Below, in pieces: positions 26,068 through 35,210 of a stretch of DNA of 64,000 bases (within the stretch, counting starts at the first letter, position 1; each line of letters begins with the position of its first letter). The notes under the pieces were generated by a model. It worked only from the letters and a program-made list of their open reading frames with translations, was not told the DNA's origin and ran no database searches. The position numbers were made by a program, and so were the translations under genes. This DNA comes from Clostridium aminobutyricum (GTDB lineage Bacteria > Bacillota > Clostridia > Peptostreptococcales > Anaerovoracaceae): positions 372,001 through 436,000 of the forward strand of contig NZ_JAFJZZ010000002.1 of assembly GCF_017255415.1 (NCBI RefSeq), in the 5' to 3' direction.

Positions 26068-27960
26068 TTATGATTGCATCTTTCTGCTTCTTTTTATTTT
26101 TTCAAGATGTACCAAAAGAACGTTAATATCTGCCGGAGAAACGCCGGATATTCTGGATGCCTGTCCCACCGAAATCGGTTTAAACTGATTCAATTTCTGA
26201 ATCGCTTCAATACGAAGACTGTCTACCTGTGAGTAATCAAAATCCGCATCCAATCTCTTATTCTCCAATTTTTTAAACCGCTCGATTTGCTGCAACTGCT
26301 TCGTGATATAGCCGGCATACTTCACTTGCACTTCCAACTGCGTAACCGAGTGCATGGATAATTTTTCAGTTCGTTCCAAATCAATCGGAGCCAAATTCTC
26401 ATAGGTGATTTCCGGCCTTTTAAGCAAATCTGTCAAGGAAGCCCTGTTTTGTAAAGCAGAACTGTCAATACTTTCAAGGTATTTATTTACTTGATTCGGC
26501 ATAACAATGGTGTTTTGAAGTCTTTCGAGTTCTTTATCTGCCGCCTCTTTCGTTTCTAAAAATTTTCGAAACCGTTCTTGACTAACTAGACCGATATCAT
26601 ACGCCCGCTGCGTTAAACGCAAATCAGCATTATCCTGCCGTAGTACCAATCGGTATTCTGCTCTCGAAGTCATGATTCGATAAGGTTCATTGGTTCCCTT
26701 TGTAACAAGATCATCAATCAGCACACCGATATAAGCTTCGGAACGATCCAATACGAAAGGCTGCTTCTCATCCACTTTAAGTGCCGCATTAATTCCGGCG
26801 ATCAACCCTTGTGCTGCCGCTTCCTCGTAGCCGGAACTTCCGTTAAATTGACCGGCACAAAATAAATTTTCAATGGTTCTGTTTTCCAAACTTGTCTTCA
26901 AATTCAACGGATCAATACAGTCGTACTCAATCGCATAAGCAGGACGAACAATTTTCAAATGCTCCAATCCCGGAATTGTTTGATAAAAAGCTCGCTGGAC
27001 ATCTTCCGGCAAACTTGAAGACATTCCCTGGATATACATTTCCTCTGTAGAAAGACCTTCTGGTTCAATAAACAGCTGGTGCCTTTCCTTATCACTGAAA
27101 CGATTCACTTTATCTTCAATAGAAGGACAATATCTTGGACCGATTCCCTCAATTTGTCCGCCGAACAGTGCAGATCGTGAAAAATTGTTTCGAATCACGG
27201 TATGGGTCTCTTCATTCGTATAGGTTAACCAGCAAGAAACCTGTTCCTTCTGTAAATCATCGTTCATAAAGGAAAATGGTACAATTTTTTCATCGCCCTT
27301 CTGCTCCTCCATTTTTGAAAAATCCAAACTACTTGCCAGCGCTCTCGCAGGAGTTCCTGTTTTAAAACGGCGAAGTTCCAATCCATGCTTTCTGAGATTG
27401 GCCGCAAGCTCCATAGATGGTGCCAGTCCATTTGGACCGCTGTCATAAGCCCATTCCCCAATAAAAATTTTACCTCTCAGAAAAGTACCGGTCGCCAATA
27501 TCACTGCCGTTGCTTTATAGGCAGAACCTGTTTTCAGAATAACACCGCATGCTTTTCCGTCTTTCACAAAAATATCAACCACTTCTCCCTGCTTTAAATC
27601 AAGGTTCTCTTGTATTTCCATGGTTCGTTTCATCTCGGCGTGATACCGTTCTTTATCTGCTTGGGCTCGAAGAGAATGAACCGCCGGACCTTTTGCCGTA
27701 TTCAGCATCTTGCTTTGAATAAATGTTTTATCGATATTCATTCCCATTTCTCCGCCGAGTGCATCAATTTCCCGGACCAAATGACCTTTTCCGGTTCCTC
27801 CGATAGAAGGATTGCATGCCATCATAGCCACGGCTTCTAAGTTCATAGAAAATACAAGGGTTTTCTTTCCCATTCTAGCAGAAGCAAGAGCTGCTTCACA
27901 GCCGGCATGTCCCGCACCGATTACAATAACATCATATTCATCCATGATAAAATAGTTCAT
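26068..27960 (-). CDS. mnmG: tRNA uridine-5-carboxymethylaminomethyl modification enzyme MnmG (GidA)
   Basis: A 630-residue FAD protein that with MnmE modifies wobble U34 of tRNAs reading two-codon boxes. The FAD motif [19 protein letters not shown] (14-32), [22 protein letters not shown], the catalytic-cysteine segments, YCPSIEDKV and GINAALK are conserved, as is the C-terminal helical domain binding MnmE. Start at ATG 27960 is supported by a GAGGTAG site; an ATG five codons later is possible. It is separated from mnmE by a GC-rich hairpin spacer. Confidence 0.97.
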   Translation of the reverse strand: MNYFIMDEYDVIVIGAGHAGCEAALASARMGKKTLVFSMNLEAVAMMACNPSIGGTGKGHLVREIDALGGEMGMNIDKTFIQSKMLNTAKGPAVHSLRAQADKERYHAEMKRTMEIQENLDLKQGEVVDIFVKDGKACGVILKTGSAYKATAVILATGTFLRGKIFIGEWAYDSGPNGLAPSMELAANLRKHGLELRRFKTGTPARALASSLDFSKMEEQKGDEKIVPFSFMNDDLQKEQVSCWLTYTNEETHTVIRNNFSRSALFGGQIEGIGPRYCPSIEDKVNRFSDKERHQLFIEPEGLSTEEMYIQGMSSSLPEDVQRAFYQTIPGLEHLKIVRPAYAIEYDCIDPLNLKTSLENRTIENLFCAGQFNGSSGYEEAAAQGLIAGINAALKVDEKQPFVLDRSEAYIGVLIDDLVTKGTNEPYRIMTSRAEYRLVLRQDNADLRLTQRAYDIGLVSQERFRKFLETKEAADKELERLQNTIVMPNQVNKYLESIDSSALQNRASLTDLLKRPEITYENLAPIDLERTEKLSMHSVTQLEVQVKYAGYITKQLQQIERFKKLENKRLDADFDYSQVDSLRIEAIQKLNQFKPISVGQASRISGVSPADINVLLVHLEKIKRSRKMQS

Positions 27961-28015
27961 CTCACTACCTCTTTATAACGCCTAAGTAGAAAAATTTCGA
28001 CTATAGAAATTTTTC

Positions 28016-28096
28016 TTACCTCTGTGCGTTTCAACGAGGCGGGGGATATGCCCACCGCCTTTAAAATTAAATTGCACCCCCACCTAAAGAGGTGGC
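28016..28096 (-). repeat. GC-rich double hairpin between mnmE and mnmG
   Basis: The plus strand contains AGGCGGGGG..CCCACCGCCT (about 28039-28063) and CCCCACCT..AGGTGGCGG (about 28078-28096). Nested GC stems of this kind in an otherwise AT-rich region look like an inserted palindromic element or an mRNA processing site. The operon seems to read through it. A further small stem (AAATTTCTATAG..) lies at 28000-28014. Confidence 0.5.
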
Positions 28097-28113
28097 GGAA
28101 TCTTTTGTCCTCG

Positions 28114-29550
28114 TTATTTTCCGAGACAAAATCGTGCAAAAACTTCATCTATAATACTTTCACTGACCGTTTCTCCGATGATTTCCCCGAGAAATTCCCA
28201 GCTTCGTTTCACATCAATTTCAATAAATTCAAGAGCTTCCCTGCGATCCACCATTTCTATCGCATCGTCAATAGCCGATTTAGCAGAAGTAAGTAAATTC
28301 TTATGTCGGACATTCGTTATGAAAATATTGCCGGACTGCTTCACTTCACCGTTATAAACTAAGCTCTCTATCTCATCTTCAATTTCTTTGATTCCTATAT
28401 CTTCTTTAATTGCTGTTTTTATAATAATCGCATTTGCCAAACGTCTCTGAATGTCTTCTTCATCAATAACCTGCGCCACATCGATCTTATTGATTAAAAC
28501 GAGTACTTTTCTTTTTCCGATAATATCGATAATATGGTCATCTTCTTCCGATAAAGGTTTGCTTCCGTCTAAAATTAAAATAATCAAATCCGCATGATTG
28601 AAACTTTCTTTACTCTTTTCAATGCCGATTTTTTCTACGATATCTTCCGTTTCACGGATGCCCGCCGTATCAATCAATTTCACCGGAATAGCTCGAATGG
28701 TCATATCTTCAACAATGGTATCACGAGTCGTTCCCGGAATCTCCGTCACGATTGCGCGTGACTCCTTAAGCAGCGCATTCATCAAAGAGGATTTTCCCAC
28801 ATTTGGTTTTCCTATAATCGCCACTTGAAGACCTTCCTTAATAATTCTTCCTGTATCGGCTGTAGCAATTAATTTTCCAATCATATCGTTTATCTGCGAT
28901 AGGTTATTTATTAAGTTTTCATACGTTATTATTTCTATATCTTCATCCGGATAATCTAAATTAACCGTGATATTCACCAAGACATCCATCAGGTTATTTC
29001 TTATGGTTGTAATTTCTTTCGTCAGACTTCCATCCAGCTGACCCAACGCTACATCGAAACATTTATCACTTTTTGCTTTGATTAGATCGATAACTGCTTC
29101 GGCTTGAGATAAATCCAACCGTCCATTTAAAAAAGCTCTCTTTGTAAATTCACCCGGTTCTGCTAAACGGGCCCCTATCCTTAAAACCAATTCCAGTATT
29201 TTCCTTAAAGATACAATACTGCCATGGCAATAGATTTCTACAATATCTTCCGTCGTATAGGTGTAAGGTGCTTTCATATAGACAGTCAGTACTTCATCAA
29301 TCATTTGATTGGTTAACGGATCTATGATATTTCCATAAGTTAATCGTCTATTAACAATGGACTCTCCTATAGCCATTCCAACAGATTCCGGTAAAAAAAT
29401 GCCTTCTTTATTATTCTGCTTTTTACTCTTTTTTTTAATCGGCAAAAAAACCTTATCTAAAATTTCCAAGGATTTTTCTCCGCTTATTCTTATGATCCCG
29501 ATTCCGCCTTCTCCATAAGCTGTCGCAACCGCTGCTATCGTTTCATCCAT
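28114..29550 (-). CDS. mnmE: tRNA modification GTPase MnmE (TrmE)
   Basis: A 478-residue GTPase partner of MnmG. It has the N-terminal formyl-THF-binding-like domain (1-120), helical domain, inserted G domain with GKPNVGKSS (about 225-233), DTAG and NKID motifs, and the C-terminal FCLGK, where the cysteine of the C-x-G-K tail is catalytic in this family. The 153-base space before mnmG holds a GC-rich double hairpin. Confidence 0.97.
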   Translation of the reverse strand: MDETIAAVATAYGEGGIGIIRISGEKSLEILDKVFLPIKKKSKKQNNKEGIFLPESVGMAIGESIVNRRLTYGNIIDPLTNQMIDEVLTVYMKAPYTYTTEDIVEIYCHGSIVSLRKILELVLRIGARLAEPGEFTKRAFLNGRLDLSQAEAVIDLIKAKSDKCFDVALGQLDGSLTKEITTIRNNLMDVLVNITVNLDYPDEDIEIITYENLINNLSQINDMIGKLIATADTGRIIKEGLQVAIIGKPNVGKSSLMNALLKESRAIVTEIPGTTRDTIVEDMTIRAIPVKLIDTAGIRETEDIVEKIGIEKSKESFNHADLIILILDGSKPLSEEDDHIIDIIGKRKVLVLINKIDVAQVIDEEDIQRRLANAIIIKTAIKEDIGIKEIEDEIESLVYNGEVKQSGNIFITNVRHKNLLTSAKSAIDDAIEMVDRREALEFIEIDVKRSWEFLGEIIGETVSESIIDEVFARFCLGK

Positions 29551-29620
29551 ATTTTTCTCCTCTCATTGATTTTATCAATTCAAAGGGCACCTTTTCATAA
29601 TTACACATTTTAACAGAGTA

Positions 29621-29654
29621 TTAGAAAAGAAGATAGCCCTTTCGGGCTACCTTC
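29621..29654 (-). terminator. Terminator between jag and mnmE
   Basis: GAAG-A-TAGCCC and GGGCTA-C-CTTC form the stem around TTTC (29629-29654); the minus strand continues TTTTCTAA. Confidence 0.8.
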
Positions 29655-29697
29655 ATCAATCATTTTAAATAATAAATATTTCCATGAAAAACACTTA

Positions 29698-30540
29698 CTA
29701 TTTCATTTCAATTATAACCCTTCTATACGGTTCTTCACCCTCACTTCTTGTCGTGATTTTAGGGTTGCTTTGAAGAGTCGCATGGATGATCTTTCTTTCA
29801 TACGGATTCATCGGTTCAAGACGCACACTCTTCCTTGTCCGAACAACTTTTTCAGCTAATCTGCCTGCAAGCTGTTCTAAGGTTTTCTCTCGTTTCGCTC
29901 TATAATTTTCAGCATCCACAACAACTCGTTTATATTTTTCATCATCTTTATTCACTACCAAACGTGTTAAATACTGAATGGCATCTAAGGTTTGCCCTCT
30001 TTTACCGATTACAGTGCCGGAGTCCTTACCGTTAATGTCAATATAGATACTATTTTCATTTTCTTCAGCTGTAACAGTGACATTCAATCCCATCTTTTCT
30101 GTTACTTCTTTTAAGAAATCTAAAGCGGGAGATTCGGTAACAGGAACTAAATCTTCCGGTCTTTCGGCCTTCATACTTTCCAGACTTTCAAAATTTCTGC
30201 TGCTGGACTTCGGTTCCTTCGATTCCTTCGGTTCTTTAAATTCCTTTTTTTCTTTTTTTGCAAATTCTTTTTTAGGCTGTTCTTTATAAGCGCTGCCATT
30301 TTTAGAATCTACGATTGGAGTTTCTTTTACAGGTTCTTTTTGTTTGATCTTCTCTGCAGGTTTTTCGATGTCCTTTTGAATAACCTTTACTTTTGCCAGT
30401 TTAGATCCTATACCAAAAAAACCTTTTGAAGATTCTTCCAATACAATTACTTCAACTTGATCTATCGTCAATTTTAAATCAATGAGGGCAAGTCGGACGG
30501 CTTCGTCCACATCTTTTCCCCATTTTTCTGCGTAATTCAT
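29698..30540 (-). CDS. jag: RNA-binding protein Jag/KhpB
   Basis: A 280-residue RNA-binding protein. It has an N-terminal Jag_N domain (about 1-50, with VLEESSKGFFGIGSKLAKVKV), a charged Lys/Glu/Ser linker (about 65-125), a KH domain (about 135-210, with the IDINGKDSGTVIGKRGQTLDAIQYLTRL GxxG loop) and a C-terminal R3H domain (ending NPKITTRSEGEEPYRRVIIEMK). KhpB pairs with KhpA, binds many RNAs and affects division and sporulation in relatives. It is 21 bases after yidC, its usual neighbour. Confidence 0.95.
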   Translation of the reverse strand: MNYAEKWGKDVDEAVRLALIDLKLTIDQVEVIVLEESSKGFFGIGSKLAKVKVIQKDIEKPAEKIKQKEPVKETPIVDSKNGSAYKEQPKKEFAKKEKKEFKEPKESKEPKSSSRNFESLESMKAERPEDLVPVTESPALDFLKEVTEKMGLNVTVTAEENENSIYIDINGKDSGTVIGKRGQTLDAIQYLTRLVVNKDDEKYKRVVVDAENYRAKREKTLEQLAGRLAEKVVRTRKSVRLEPMNPYERKIIHATLQSNPKITTRSEGEEPYRRVIIEMK

Positions 30541-30561
30541 ATTCTTTTCCCCTCAATAACT

Positions 30562-31260
30562 TTATTTCTTTTGATTCTTACCCTTTAATTTTTTTCTAAG
30601 GAAATTTAGTCTAAAATTAAATCCGATTTGAACCACTGTTCCAATGAACCAGTACATTGCCAAGCCTGCCGGAAATGATCTACCCATCCAAACAATCATA
30701 ATTGGGAAGAAATATTTCATCATATTCATCATAGGAGCCATTTGAGGATTCATAGCATTGCTCCCCTGCTGACTTTGTGTCTGATTAAAAGAAATAAAAG
30801 TTGTAATACCTGATGCAATTGGAAGAATCCATGCATCCGGCTGGCTCAAATCCTTAATCCAAAAGAAAGATTCATGAATAGCCAATAACATCGAATCACT
30901 TGAAAGATATTGCATTGGATCTCTTAATAAAGCGAAAAGTCCAAATATAATAGGCATCTGTATTATCATCGGTAAACAACCGCCCATCGGATTAAACTTC
31001 TCTTCTTTATAAAGTTCCATCATCTTTATATTCATTGTTTCTTTATCATCTGCGTGCTTTTTCTGCAAAGCCGCCACTTTCGGTTGTATATCTGCCATTC
31101 TGACAGTTGATTTTACTTGAGCCGCATAGAGCGGATACAAACAAAATTTTACAAAAACGGTAAAGACAATGAGTGTTATACCATAGTTGCTAATCAAACT
31201 ATATATATAACTCAACAACCATGCCAGAGGCTGTGCAATAATACCAATAATTGCTTGCAT
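30562..31260 (-). CDS. yidC: Membrane protein insertase YidC/OxaA
   Basis: A 232-residue insertase of the short Gram-positive type. It lacks a lipobox and the large periplasmic domain, and starts with a hydrophobic stretch (IIGIIAQPLAWLLSYIYSLI). The conserved fold elements are the hydrophilic-groove TM (ITLIVFTVFVKFCLYPLYAAQVKS), the cytoplasmic coiled hairpin (IQPKVAALQKKHADDKETMNIKMMELYKEEKFNPMGGCLP) and three more helices. Lys/Arg groove residue is K39-like (FVKF). It inserts proteins with or without Sec. It is 12 bases after yidD. Confidence 0.95.
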   Translation of the reverse strand: MQAIIGIIAQPLAWLLSYIYSLISNYGITLIVFTVFVKFCLYPLYAAQVKSTVRMADIQPKVAALQKKHADDKETMNIKMMELYKEEKFNPMGGCLPMIIQMPIIFGLFALLRDPMQYLSSDSMLLAIHESFFWIKDLSQPDAWILPIASGITTFISFNQTQSQQGSNAMNPQMAPMMNMMKYFFPIMIVWMGRSFPAGLAMYWFIGTVVQIGFNFRLNFLRKKLKGKNQKK

Positions 31261-31272
31261 TAATTTCCTCCA

Positions 31273-31491
31273 CTACTTTAAAGGATCATATCCCCCAGGA
31301 TGAAAGGGGTGACATTTTAAAATCCTTTTAATTCCAAGAAAACCGCCCTTCATTACTCCATATTTTTCAACAGCTTGTATAAAATATGTAGAACAGGTTG
31401 GATAGAACCGGCAAGTCGGCGGAAATAAAGGAGAAATGAATTTCTGATAACCTCTCACTAAACCTATTACTATTATTTTCAAATAGTTCAC
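31273..31491 (-). CDS. yidD: Membrane protein insertion efficiency factor YidD
   Basis: A 72-residue protein with the family pattern [33 protein letters not shown] and the C-terminal [17 protein letters not shown]. Three cysteines and the [11 protein letters not shown] tail are diagnostic. YidD helps YidC-dependent insertion at the membrane. It lies 7 bases after rnpA. Confidence 0.97.
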   Translation of the reverse strand: MNYLKIIVIGLVRGYQKFISPLFPPTCRFYPTCSTYFIQAVEKYGVMKGGFLGIKRILKCHPFHPGGYDPLK

Positions 31492-31498
31492 CTTCTTA

Positions 31499-31837
31499 TT
31501 ATTTTTTTAATATCCCGGCTCTGCTCGTTAAAAATTCTATGCATTTTAAAACTTCTGCGCATTTTACACCATTGATGGTATTTCGCGCAATGAAAATAAG
31601 GTCATAACCTGTCCCTATTTTAGGTTCCAAAACTCGATAGCTTTCTTTCATCAGTCTTCTTGATCTGTTTCTCAATACGCTGTTTCCTACTTTTTTACTA
31701 GCCAAAAATCCCAATCGATTATATGGCAAACCATTCCTTCTAAAAAAAAGTACGACATACTTTCCTCCAAAGGATTTTCCTTTATTGTAAATAGCAGAAA
31801 AATCTTTTTTATTGCGCAATACATTTTGCTTTAGCAT
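31499..31837 (-). CDS. rnpA: Ribonuclease P protein component
   Basis: A 112-residue basic protein that binds the P RNA and helps cleave tRNA leaders. The RNR motif region [16 protein letters not shown] is intact. I prefer the ATG at 31837 ([13 protein letters not shown]), the usual N-terminus of the family, over an in-frame ATG eleven codons upstream, which would overlap the rpmH terminator. The rpmH-rnpA-yidD-yidC-jag order is the classic origin operon. Confidence 0.95.
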   Translation of the reverse strand: MLKQNVLRNKKDFSAIYNKGKSFGGKYVVLFFRRNGLPYNRLGFLASKKVGNSVLRNRSRRLMKESYRVLEPKIGTGYDLIFIARNTINGVKCAEVLKCIEFLTSRAGILKK

Positions 31838-31895
31838 TACATCACCATATAAAAGGTTTATGCAATTCAAGATCGAAATAAAGTCAATCTCTAAA

Positions 31896-31918
31896 CAAAA
31901 AGACCACTTTTGCGGTCT
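31896..31918 (-). terminator. rpmH-rnpA attenuating terminator
   Basis: AGACC..GGTCT hairpin immediately after the rpmH stop, followed on the minus strand by TTTTTGTTTA. It would let rpmH be expressed in excess over rnpA. Confidence 0.7.
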
Positions 31919-32053
31919 CTATGCTGATAACACTTTTCTTCCTCTTTCTCTTCTTCTCTTCAGTACATTTCTACCGTTCTTTGTACTCATTCTTTTTCTA
32001 AATCCATGCTCTTTAGATCTCTGCCTCTTTTTCGGCTGATAAGTCATTTTCAT
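31919..32053 (-). CDS. rpmH: 50S ribosomal protein L34
   Basis: A 44-residue basic protein. The read-out [20 protein letters not shown] continues into the standard [19 protein letters not shown] and KVLSA; all L34 signature residues are present. The ATG at 32053 follows a GGAGGTG site. It is the first gene of the left-moving origin operon and lies opposite dnaA. Confidence 0.97.
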   Translation of the reverse strand: MKMTYQPKKRQRSKEHGFRKRMSTKNGRNVLKRRRERGRKVLSA

Positions 32054-32494
32054 TCCAAAACACCTCCTTGTTCTGTTTCCCTTAATGATGCGCATCTAAA
32101 TTTCAACACGCACATGCGCTATACATGCCCTATAATTATACAGTCCGAAATTTCTGATGTCAATGATTATAATCAACTATTAACCCATCTAAAATAAATT
32201 TTAAAAAGATTTTTTTGCAATTTAGACTTAAAAAACTATATCTAGTTGTACTTGTGAAAAATATGCACAACTTTGTCCACTATATGTGGATAAATTCTCT
32301 TACCATGATGAATGAACAAAGAAAATTTAACTATTGCCTGTGGATAACTTACTTGATATTATATATTCGTGCTATAATGTTACTCTAAATAGAATGACAC
32401 CATATATTTTTTATTCGATTGTTTACAAACTATAGTTATTCCGTTATAGTTATAGTTCTTGTATAAACAATATAATTAGTAAGGATGTAGATAA
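32054..32494. other. oriC, upstream part (rpmH-dnaA interval)
   Basis: The 441-base interval contains two perfect DnaA boxes of the form TGTGGATAA at 32285-32293 and 32339-32347, plus weaker ones (for instance TTTGTCCAC near 32272). It is AT-rich, and a -10-like TATAAT at 32373-32378 suits a dnaA promoter. Together with 33839-34012 it makes a bipartite origin, as in Bacillus. Confidence 0.8.
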
Positions 32495-33838
32495 ATGAAC
32501 GATATCAATGAAAAATGGGAGAAAGCGCTGGCTTTACTATTTCCTGAAATGACAGAAGTGAGTTATAATACTTGGCTCGTTCCGATTATTCCAATCAGAA
32601 CAGATGAGAGAAATAATAAACTTTATTTAAATCCATGCAGTGACATGAATTACAATATTTTAACTTCAAGATATCTAACCTTGATTACAAATGCGGTGGA
32701 GGTTGCCTTCGGGAAAAAATATGAAGTCATTTTGGAATTAAATGAAAGCACAGAAGAAAAGCAAGAAGACGAATACGATGCGATGAAAAAGCGTTTTCCG
32801 GATGAATATTATTTAAATCCGAGATATAATTTCAATACATTTGTTGTAGGAAACAATAATCGTTATGCGCATGCCGCTTCTGTTGCGGTTGCCGAAGCAC
32901 CGGCCGAAGCATACAATCCGCTTTTTTTATATGGCGCCTCCGGATTGGGGAAAACTCATTTGATGCATGCCATCGGTCAGTACATACTTCGAAATCATCC
33001 TCATTTAAAAGTGCTTTATGTTTCCTCAGAAATGTTCACAAACGAGCTGATTAAAGCTCTTGGAGAAAAGAAAAATACAGAATTCAGAAATAAATACAGA
33101 AAAATAGATGTATTGCTAATAGACGATATACAATTTATAGAAGGAAAAGAAGCCACACAAGAAGAATTCTTCCACACTTTCAATACATTATATGATGCAA
33201 ATAAACAAATCATTATATCCAGCGACAGGCCCCCGGCTATGTTAACAAAAATAGAAGAACGTCTGCGTTCCAGATTTCAGTGGAATATTATTGCAGACAT
33301 TCAGCCGCCGGATTATGAAACCAGAGTAGCCATTTTAATGAAAAAGGCTGTGCTTGAAAATATAAACATGGATGATAACCTCGAAGAAGTCATTCATTTG
33401 ATTGCAGAAAAAATAAAAATGAATATCAGAGAATTGGAAGGAGCCTTTACAAGAGTAATCGCTTATTCCAGCTTAATCAATAAAGAAATTAATGTGGCTT
33501 TTGCGAAAGACGTGCTGAAAGATATCATGTCCAATACAGAAGTAGAAGTTACACCGGAACTGATCAAAAAGCAGGTTTGCAAACATTTCAACATTAAAAC
33601 AACTGAGATTGAATCTGCTAAGCGAACCAGAGCCTTGGCATTCCCCAGACAAATTGCTATGTACTTATGCAGAGATATGACCGATCTTTCTCTTCCGAAA
33701 GTAGGCGAATATTTCGGAGGCCGCGATCATACCACCGTCATGCATGCGTGTGAAAAAATTTCATCTGAAATAAAAATGAATGAATCTATCAGAGAAGTGA
33801 TCGAAACACTTCAACGAGAAATTAATGAGAAAAGATAA
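32495..33838 (+). CDS. dnaA: Chromosomal replication initiator DnaA
   Basis: A 447-residue AAA+ initiator. Domain I (1-85), a linker, domain III with Walker A GASGLGKTH (about 149-157) and Walker B LLIDDIQF, and domain IV with the box-recognition signature GGRDHTTVMHACEKI are all intact. DnaA-ATP oligomers melt the origin and load helicase. The gene lies between the two halves of oriC and opens the right-moving arm. Confidence 0.99.
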   Translation: MNDINEKWEKALALLFPEMTEVSYNTWLVPIIPIRTDERNNKLYLNPCSDMNYNILTSRYLTLITNAVEVAFGKKYEVILELNESTEEKQEDEYDAMKKRFPDEYYLNPRYNFNTFVVGNNNRYAHAASVAVAEAPAEAYNPLFLYGASGLGKTHLMHAIGQYILRNHPHLKVLYVSSEMFTNELIKALGEKKNTEFRNKYRKIDVLLIDDIQFIEGKEATQEEFFHTFNTLYDANKQIIISSDRPPAMLTKIEERLRSRFQWNIIADIQPPDYETRVAILMKKAVLENINMDDNLEEVIHLIAEKIKMNIRELEGAFTRVIAYSSLINKEINVAFAKDVLKDIMSNTEVEVTPELIKKQVCKHFNIKTTEIESAKRTRALAFPRQIAMYLCRDMTDLSLPKVGEYFGGRDHTTVMHACEKISSEIKMNESIREVIETLQREINEKR

Positions 33839-34012
33839 AATGGTTATCAACAATTATACAAAAAAGCGAGCATTTATTATACAAGTTATCAACAGTAAAA
33901 AATTAGTAATTATTAAAGCAATTTCAAAGGGTTAAGGGGTTTATCAACAAATCCACAGCTACTACTGCTAATACTACTAAGTTTAATTAAAAAGAAAAAG
34001 GAGTTTTGCCAA
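33839..34012. other. oriC, downstream part with DnaA-trio-like unwinding element
   Basis: Three DnaA boxes of the form TTATCAACA lie at 33844-33852, 33886-33894 and 33941-33949. Right after the last box and a short GC-richer spacer (ATCCACAG) comes the seven-triplet run CTA CTA CTG CTA ATA CTA CTA (33959-33979), whose complement reads as 3'-GAT-type DnaA-trios. In Bacillus this arrangement is the basal unwinding system where DnaA filaments open the duplex. Confidence 0.8.
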
Positions 34013-35119
34013 ATGAAATTTACCTGCAATCAGCAAGTTTTATCCAAAGCTATAAACACTGTTTCAAAAGCGGTAACCAACAGAACAACAATTCCTATTT
34101 TGAAGGGAATATTATTAAAAGCGAAAGATGGCAAGCTTATTTTGACAGCTTCTGATTTGGATTTAAGTATAGAAAAAATTATAGAAGCAGACATTGCTAT
34201 AGAAGGGGAAATTGTCGTTCTATCAAGACTTTTCGGAGAAATCATCCGAAAACTCCCAAATGAAAACATCACATTCGACCTACAAGAAGGAAATACGTTA
34301 ATTATTACTTGTTCCACTTCTCAATTCAATATCGTTTGTTTCCCATCGGATGAATTTCCAAACATCAGCACAATCGATACAAACGAAAGACTTTCTTTAG
34401 ACAGAGAATTATTTAAAGAAATGATCCGAAAAACAGCTTTTGCCGCAAGTGTAGATGAATCCAAAGGAGTTATCGTCGGTGTTTTAATAGAGCTGCAAGA
34501 GAATTATTTAAATATGGTCGCGTTAGACGGTTTCAGAATGGCGGTCTTAAAAGAAGAAATGAAGAACGCCGGAGAAAAGAAAATTATTATTTCTTCCAAA
34601 ATACTAAATGAAATCAGTAAAATTGTTTCCGAAGTGGAAGATGAAGACCTTGATATTATTTTAGATCAAAAAAAAGCAGTTATTATTTTAGAAGGTACTC
34701 GAGTTGTTCTTCGTCTTTTAGAAGGGGAGTTTATTAAATATAGGGATATTATTCCAAAAGAAAGTAAAACGAAAGTCGTATTAAATAAAGGAAATTTCCT
34801 TGAGAGCATTGAAAGAGCTTCTCTTTTCGCAAAAGAAGGTAAAAATAATTTAGTGAAATTATCCATATCGGAGAATTTGATGAACATTACTTCCAGATCT
34901 GAAGAAGGAAATGTAAAGGAAGAAGTCATTATTTCAAAAACAGGAGAGAATTTAGATATAGGATTTAACTCAAAATATTTGATCGATGTATTGAAGGTGA
35001 TTGATGAAGATCAAATTTTATTGGAGCTCAATACCAGCGTCAGTCCTTGTTTAGTAAAACCTGTGAACGGAAATCAATTTACCTACTTAATTTTACCGGT
35101 TCGATTGACTACAAACTAA
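34013..35119 (+). CDS. dnaN: DNA polymerase III beta sliding clamp
   Basis: A 368-residue protein with the three-fold clamp architecture (repeats near 1-125, 126-250, 251-368). Typical segments include NRTTIPILKGILLKA, DGFRMAV and the C-terminal YLILPVRL, which ends the hydrophobic partner pocket. The clamp tethers Pol III and many repair proteins. It follows dnaA with the oriC unwinding region in between and ends at a clear terminator. Confidence 0.98.
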   Translation: MKFTCNQQVLSKAINTVSKAVTNRTTIPILKGILLKAKDGKLILTASDLDLSIEKIIEADIAIEGEIVVLSRLFGEIIRKLPNENITFDLQEGNTLIITCSTSQFNIVCFPSDEFPNISTIDTNERLSLDRELFKEMIRKTAFAASVDESKGVIVGVLIELQENYLNMVALDGFRMAVLKEEMKNAGEKKIIISSKILNEISKIVSEVEDEDLDIILDQKKAVIILEGTRVVLRLLEGEFIKYRDIIPKESKTKVVLNKGNFLESIERASLFAKEGKNNLVKLSISENLMNITSRSEEGNVKEEVIISKTGENLDIGFNSKYLIDVLKVIDEDQILLELNTSVSPCLVKPVNGNQFTYLILPVRLTTN

Positions 35120-35130
35120 ATACATTTTTG

Positions 35131-35155
35131 GCTGTCAAAACAGACAGCCTTTTTG
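35131..35155 (+). terminator. Terminator after dnaN
   Basis: GGCTGTC (35131-35137) pairs with GACAGCC (35144-35150) and is followed by TTTTTG. It separates dnaN from recF. The small S4-domain gene (yaaA) usual at this place is absent. Confidence 0.9.
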
Positions 35156-35210
35156 TTAGAAAATAGAATGGCTATTTGTATTAAATAATTTTAGTATATA
35201 GGGAAGCAAT

